64,000 nt of DNA from Olivibacter sp. XZL3. Its GTDB lineage: Bacteria; Bacteroidota; Bacteroidia; Sphingobacteriales; Sphingobacteriaceae. Position 1 is the first letter of the stretch. Every line of letters starts with the position of its first letter. Below are positions 61,521-64,000 of the stretch, in pieces. The DNA lies in NCBI RefSeq assembly GCF_004368405.1, contig NZ_SBJH01000010.1:124001-188000 (forward strand). The letters run 5' to 3'. The notes under the pieces are model-generated. The model did not search any database, had not been told where the DNA came from, and saw only the letters and a list, made by a program, of their open reading frames with translations. The position numbers and the translations under genes were made by a program.

Positions 61521-61979
61521 ATGTTAGTAATAAATAATTTTGAGGAATACAAGGCGCATGAAGGAAGCGAACTAGGTGCATCCACTTGGCATAAAATAGA
61601 CCAGGAACAGATCAACAAATTTGCGGATGCAACCTTAGATCATCAATGGATACATGTAGATCGGGAAAAGGCCGAAAAAGAGGGGCCGTTTAAAGCTACC
61701 ATCGCACACGGTTATCTAACGCTATCTTTAATCCCCTATTTGTGGAAGCAAATTGCGGATGTGCGGAATATTAAAATGGAAATAAATTACGGGATAGAAA
61801 ATCTCAGGTTCGGTCAACCTGTTTTGGTAGATAGTGAGGTACAGCTGAAGGCTAAATTAAAATCAGCGGTAAATTTAAGAGGTGTTACCAAAGTTGTTAT
61901 TGAAGCCACCTTGGTTATCAAAGACCAGCCAAAGCCTGTATATACCGGCGACGTGGTGTTTTTATATCATTTTATATAA
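61521..61979 (+). CDS. MaoC-like (R)-hydratase
   Basis: A 152-residue hot-dog-fold protein of the MaoC family. The catalytic Asp/His pair is in DATLDHQWIHVD, with GPFKATIAHGYLTLSLIPYL forming the second signature. It would hydrate trans-2-enoyl-CoA to the (R)-3-hydroxy form. Together with the preceding SDR it could act in beta-oxidation or in polyhydroxyalkanoate-like or lipid pathways. It has its own -7 box. Confidence 0.93.
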   Translation: MLVINNFEEYKAHEGSELGASTWHKIDQEQINKFADATLDHQWIHVDREKAEKEGPFKATIAHGYLTLSLIPYLWKQIADVRNIKMEINYGIENLRFGQPVLVDSEVQLKAKLKSAVNLRGVTKVVIEATLVIKDQPKPVYTGDVVFLYHFI

Positions 61980-62090
61980 GCTTATTACAGGGTAGCCTAA
62001 CGCTTATCTCATGAGGTCATTGCGCTTGCGAGCCAGCACATCTTTGAGCCGCTGGGGTACTACCCATAAGAAATAGCGCTAAAAACTATT

Positions 62091-62125
62091 GAAAAGGGCG
62101 CCGGAAAAATATCGGCGCCCAATCA
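62091..62125 (-). terminator. terminator after the COG0523 gene
   Basis: GGGCGCCG and CGGCGCCC form a perfect 8-bp stem (62096-62103 and 62113-62120). On the minus strand TTTTC follows. It begins 14 bp after the stop of the COG0523 gene. Confidence 0.85.
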
Positions 62126-62138
62126 CCAACCAACTCAA

Positions 62139-63338
62139 CTAAATATTTTCTGGAAAGGCATCTTCCCAGTGCTTATGTTCCCAGTGTTCCGATTCTTCAT
62201 CAGTTAACAGACAGGTTTCCAGTTCGCGGAGACATTCGTCCTTGTTTAGGTGCTGTCCAATGAATACCAATTCATTTTGCCGGTCGCCCCACTTCCCGCT
62301 CCATCTGCTTTCGATTTCTTCCTTAAACTCGTGATAGGAAGGATACCTGATGCGGTCTTTATAAGGCATGCTACACCACCATGAACCGGCAGGTTCGATT
62401 CGTAAACTGCCTCCGGCTTGACTGAAGCTTATTGCAAAATCCGGTCGGGAGGGTATCCAAAAGAGCCCTTTTGCCCGTATTATCGAACTCGGGTAGCGGT
62501 CGTTCAGGTAGTTGAGCCAACGAACCGGATGAAAAGGACGCTGCGATTTGAATACAAATGAGGAAATTCCGTATTCCTCCGTCTCGGGCACATGTTCATT
62601 GGCAAGTTCCTGCTGCCATCCTGCCATAGAAGAAGCCGCATCAAAATCGAACATCCCCGTATTGAGAATGGCCGACGGCGGCACCGTTCCAAAACTGGAA
62701 CGTAAAATAGATGCTTGCGGATTGAGTTTTCGGATAGCCGCTTCCAAGGTGCCGACAGTCGATTCCGCAACGAGATCCGTTTTATTGAGCACAATGACAT
62801 TTGCAAATTCCAATTGGTCCGTTAGTAAATTGACAATAGTCCGGTTATCGTGTGCGTCGTCGGTAAGTGCTCGATCAAGAAGTGTTTCATTTGTGCCAAA
62901 ATCCTTAAAGAAATTGAAGCAGTCTACAACGGTCACCATGGTATCGATGTAGCTAAAGGAGCTTAGATCAATGTCTTGCTGCTCATCGACGTAACTCCAG
63001 GTCTGCGCCACGGGAATAGGTTCGGAGATGCCGGTGCTTTCAATCAGTAGGTAATCAAAGCGATTTTCCTTTGCAAGTTTTTCGACTTCAACTATCAGAT
63101 CTTTCCTGAGCGTGCAACAAATGCAGCCATTGCTCATTTCTACCAACTTTTCCTCCGTTCTCGAGAGCACGTTTTCGCGGCCCACCGTCTGCGCATCAAT
63201 GTTTATCTCGCTCATGTCGTTAACTATTACAGCCACTTTGAGGTTATCCTTGTTATGCAGAATGTGGTTTAAAAGCGTCGTTTTACCAGCTCCTAAAAAG
63301 CCGCTCAGTACCGTTACGGGAAGTTTTCTTAATGTCAT
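62139..63338 (-). CDS. COG0523 family GTPase, zinc metallochaperone type
   Basis: A 399-residue G3E-family GTPase. Walker A is [17 protein letters not shown], the metal motif CxCC is in [12 protein letters not shown], and the guanine-specificity motif is NKTD. A CobW C-terminal domain (about 255-365) follows. Members deliver zinc to client enzymes when zinc is scarce. Here the gene is co-transcribed with a small protein and is divergent from a MerC-type gene, with operator-like boxes between them, which strongly suggests zinc-responsive control. The metal is inferred, not shown. Confidence 0.94.
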   Translation of the reverse strand: MTLRKLPVTVLSGFLGAGKTTLLNHILHNKDNLKVAVIVNDMSEINIDAQTVGRENVLSRTEEKLVEMSNGCICCTLRKDLIVEVEKLAKENRFDYLLIESTGISEPIPVAQTWSYVDEQQDIDLSSFSYIDTMVTVVDCFNFFKDFGTNETLLDRALTDDAHDNRTIVNLLTDQLEFANVIVLNKTDLVAESTVGTLEAAIRKLNPQASILRSSFGTVPPSAILNTGMFDFDAASSMAGWQQELANEHVPETEEYGISSFVFKSQRPFHPVRWLNYLNDRYPSSIIRAKGLFWIPSRPDFAISFSQAGGSLRIEPAGSWWCSMPYKDRIRYPSYHEFKEEIESRWSGKWGDRQNELVFIGQHLNKDECLRELETCLLTDEESEHWEHKHWEDAFPENI

Positions 63339-63544
63339 ATATCATTTGCATTTACAATCCGTTCAAACCATGATCGTATTCTCCTATAATGATCTATTCC
63401 GTATAAACGAATAAATTCGATCGTCTCTGGGTGCTGCGCTTGCCGATAGACCGCTAATCTCGACTGCGCGAAATCTTTCGTAAGCGCTAGCTTACACTTC
63501 TTTGTAATACAGTCATGCCAGCTTTCAAAATCTTGTGGTATCAT
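63335..63544 (-). CDS. small protein of the metal locus
   Basis: A 69-residue protein from the ATG at 63544, beginning [20 protein letters not shown]. This start is preferred over an in-frame one at 63604, because the longer one runs through the operator region. Two Cys and several His could bind metal, but no motif is defined. It overlaps the start of the COG0523 gene by 4 bases, so translation is coupled. I do not recognise the family. Confidence 0.75.
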   Translation of the reverse strand: MIPQDFESWHDCITKKCKLALTKDFAQSRLAVYRQAQHPETIEFIRLYGIDHYRRIRSWFERIVNANDI

Positions 63545-63548
63545 TTTG

Positions 63549-63603
63549 TTGCAATTGAGTTGCAAACATAAATAACTATTTGTTAATTTGCAACTCAATT
63601 GCA
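63549..63603. promoter_or_regulatory. twin 17-bp operator and overlapping promoter
   Basis: Box 1 is TTGCAATTGAGTTGCAA (63549-63565); box 2 is TTGCAACTCAATTGCA (63588-63603), its reverse complement over 16 bases. Each has TGCAA/TTGCA arms. The minus-strand -7 box TATGTTTG (63563-63570) overlaps box 1, and a TTG 20 bases upstream of it lies in box 2, so a regulator bound here would block the COG0523 promoter. A zinc repressor of the Zur/Fur family is the best guess from context. Confidence 0.7.
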
Positions 63604-63630
63604 TTTGTATATTAAAATAAAAGACGAGCT

Positions 63631-64000
63631 ATGAAAGTTAGTTTATTAGGAAAAATGGACCGGGTGGGGTTTACCGCATCAGCGCTATGTGCTATTCATT
63701 GTGCATTAATGCCTTTTTTGATCACGTTGTTACCCTTAGTGGGCCTTGAGTTTCTTTCCAGTCTATGGGTAGAAATCTGTGTAATCGCCTTGTCGGTGCT
63801 AATCGGGATAAGCTCGCTTATACCATCCTATCTGAGGTATCATCGAAAGCTGTCGCCTGTTTTGATGTTTATTGCCGGACTCATCTTGATTTTTGGTGCC
63901 CATTTTTTGGGCTTTCATGAACAGGAATTCATCCTAGTGCCTATCGGAGGGTTTACCATTGCAGGAGCGCACTTCTTGAATTGGAAGCTAAACCGGCCTT
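63631..64000 (+). CDS. MerC domain membrane protein, cut by window edge
   Basis: The ATG at 63631 opens a frame that is still open at the window end, giving the first 123 residues. It begins MKVSLLGKMDRVGFTASALC and has at least three hydrophobic segments (about 13-43, 47-65 and 72-92). The conserved Cys/His-containing CAIHCALMPFLI near residues 20-31 is typical of the MerC family, which binds or moves metals. It is divergent from the COG0523 locus and shares the operator region. The 3' end is outside the window. Confidence 0.85.
   Translation, partial: MKVSLLGKMDRVGFTASALCAIHCALMPFLITLLPLVGLEFLSSLWVEICVIALSVLIGISSLIPSYLRYHRKLSPVLMFIAGLILIFGAHFLGFHEQEFILVPIGGFTIAGAHFLNWKLNRP

Noticed and set aside
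1-64000. CRISPR arrays, tRNA or rRNA genes, prophage or insertion sequences
   Set aside because: I looked for spaced repeats, tRNA-like cloverleaf ends, recombinases and transposases and found none that I could support.

Overview
The window looks like a chromosomal segment of a Bacteroidota member, most likely a Sphingobacteriaceae relative (Pedobacter, Olivibacter or Parapedobacter type; inferred from gene content, not from a search). It has two SusC/SusD pairs, a FecI/FecR-type sigma and anti-sigma pair, DUF4199 and MerC proteins, and several upstream boxes that fit the Bacteroidota promoter (TAnnTTTG at -7, sometimes TTG/TTTG at -33). I see no rRNA, tRNA, CRISPR array, phage or insertion sequence. 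Coding density is high.

Layout. 1-3571 (minus): histidine operon hisG-hisD-hisC (hisC cut by the left edge), preceded by a promoter and a 19-residue histidine-rich leader peptide, i.e. a likely attenuator. 3788-11118 (plus): GH31 alpha-glucosidase followed by glgB-glgA-glgC, a glycogen block closed by a strong terminator. 11121-15811 (plus): a dihydroorotase-like pseudoenzyme, an acidic protein, a DUF4199 membrane protein and two family 2 glycosyltransferases. 15816-17709 (minus): a LOV-domain (blue-light) histidine kinase and its single-domain response regulator. 17710-18375: a gene-poor stretch with strong inverted repeats. 18376-21342 (plus): receiver protein, YwbE, then a membrane-anchored DnaQ-like exonuclease with a CBS/nucleotidyltransferase partner.

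21357-29187: GntP permease, SusD and SusC (all minus) with a divergent LacI-type regulator and two LacI-type operators between them; a fossil SusD C-terminus lies just downstream of the intact SusD gene. 29215-37925: UbiX, gamma-glutamyltransferase, glucokinase, a PIF1-like helicase and a lone TonB-dependent receptor. 38101-46732: inositol-phosphate synthase and a run of small metabolic genes (DinB, NUDIX, MoaE, SDR, DUF72, DUF3891, AEC transporter, FAD protein).

47486-56732 (plus): receiver protein, then a polysaccharide-utilisation locus in the order ECF sigma, FecR anti-sigma, SusC with STN signalling domain, SusD and GH35 beta-galactosidase. 56822-61979: MscS channel, small HTH protein, M23 lipoprotein, small tail-anchored protein, FabG-like SDR and MaoC hydratase. 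62096-64000: a divergent metal-homeostasis locus (COG0523 GTPase plus small protein versus a MerC protein) whose intergenic region carries two copies, in opposite orientation, of a 17-bp operator-like box lying on the promoter.

The strongest second-look items are the his leader, the SusD fossil, the metal-ligand-free dihydroorotase homologue, the LOV kinase, the exonuclease/CBS pair and the twin operator at the right end.
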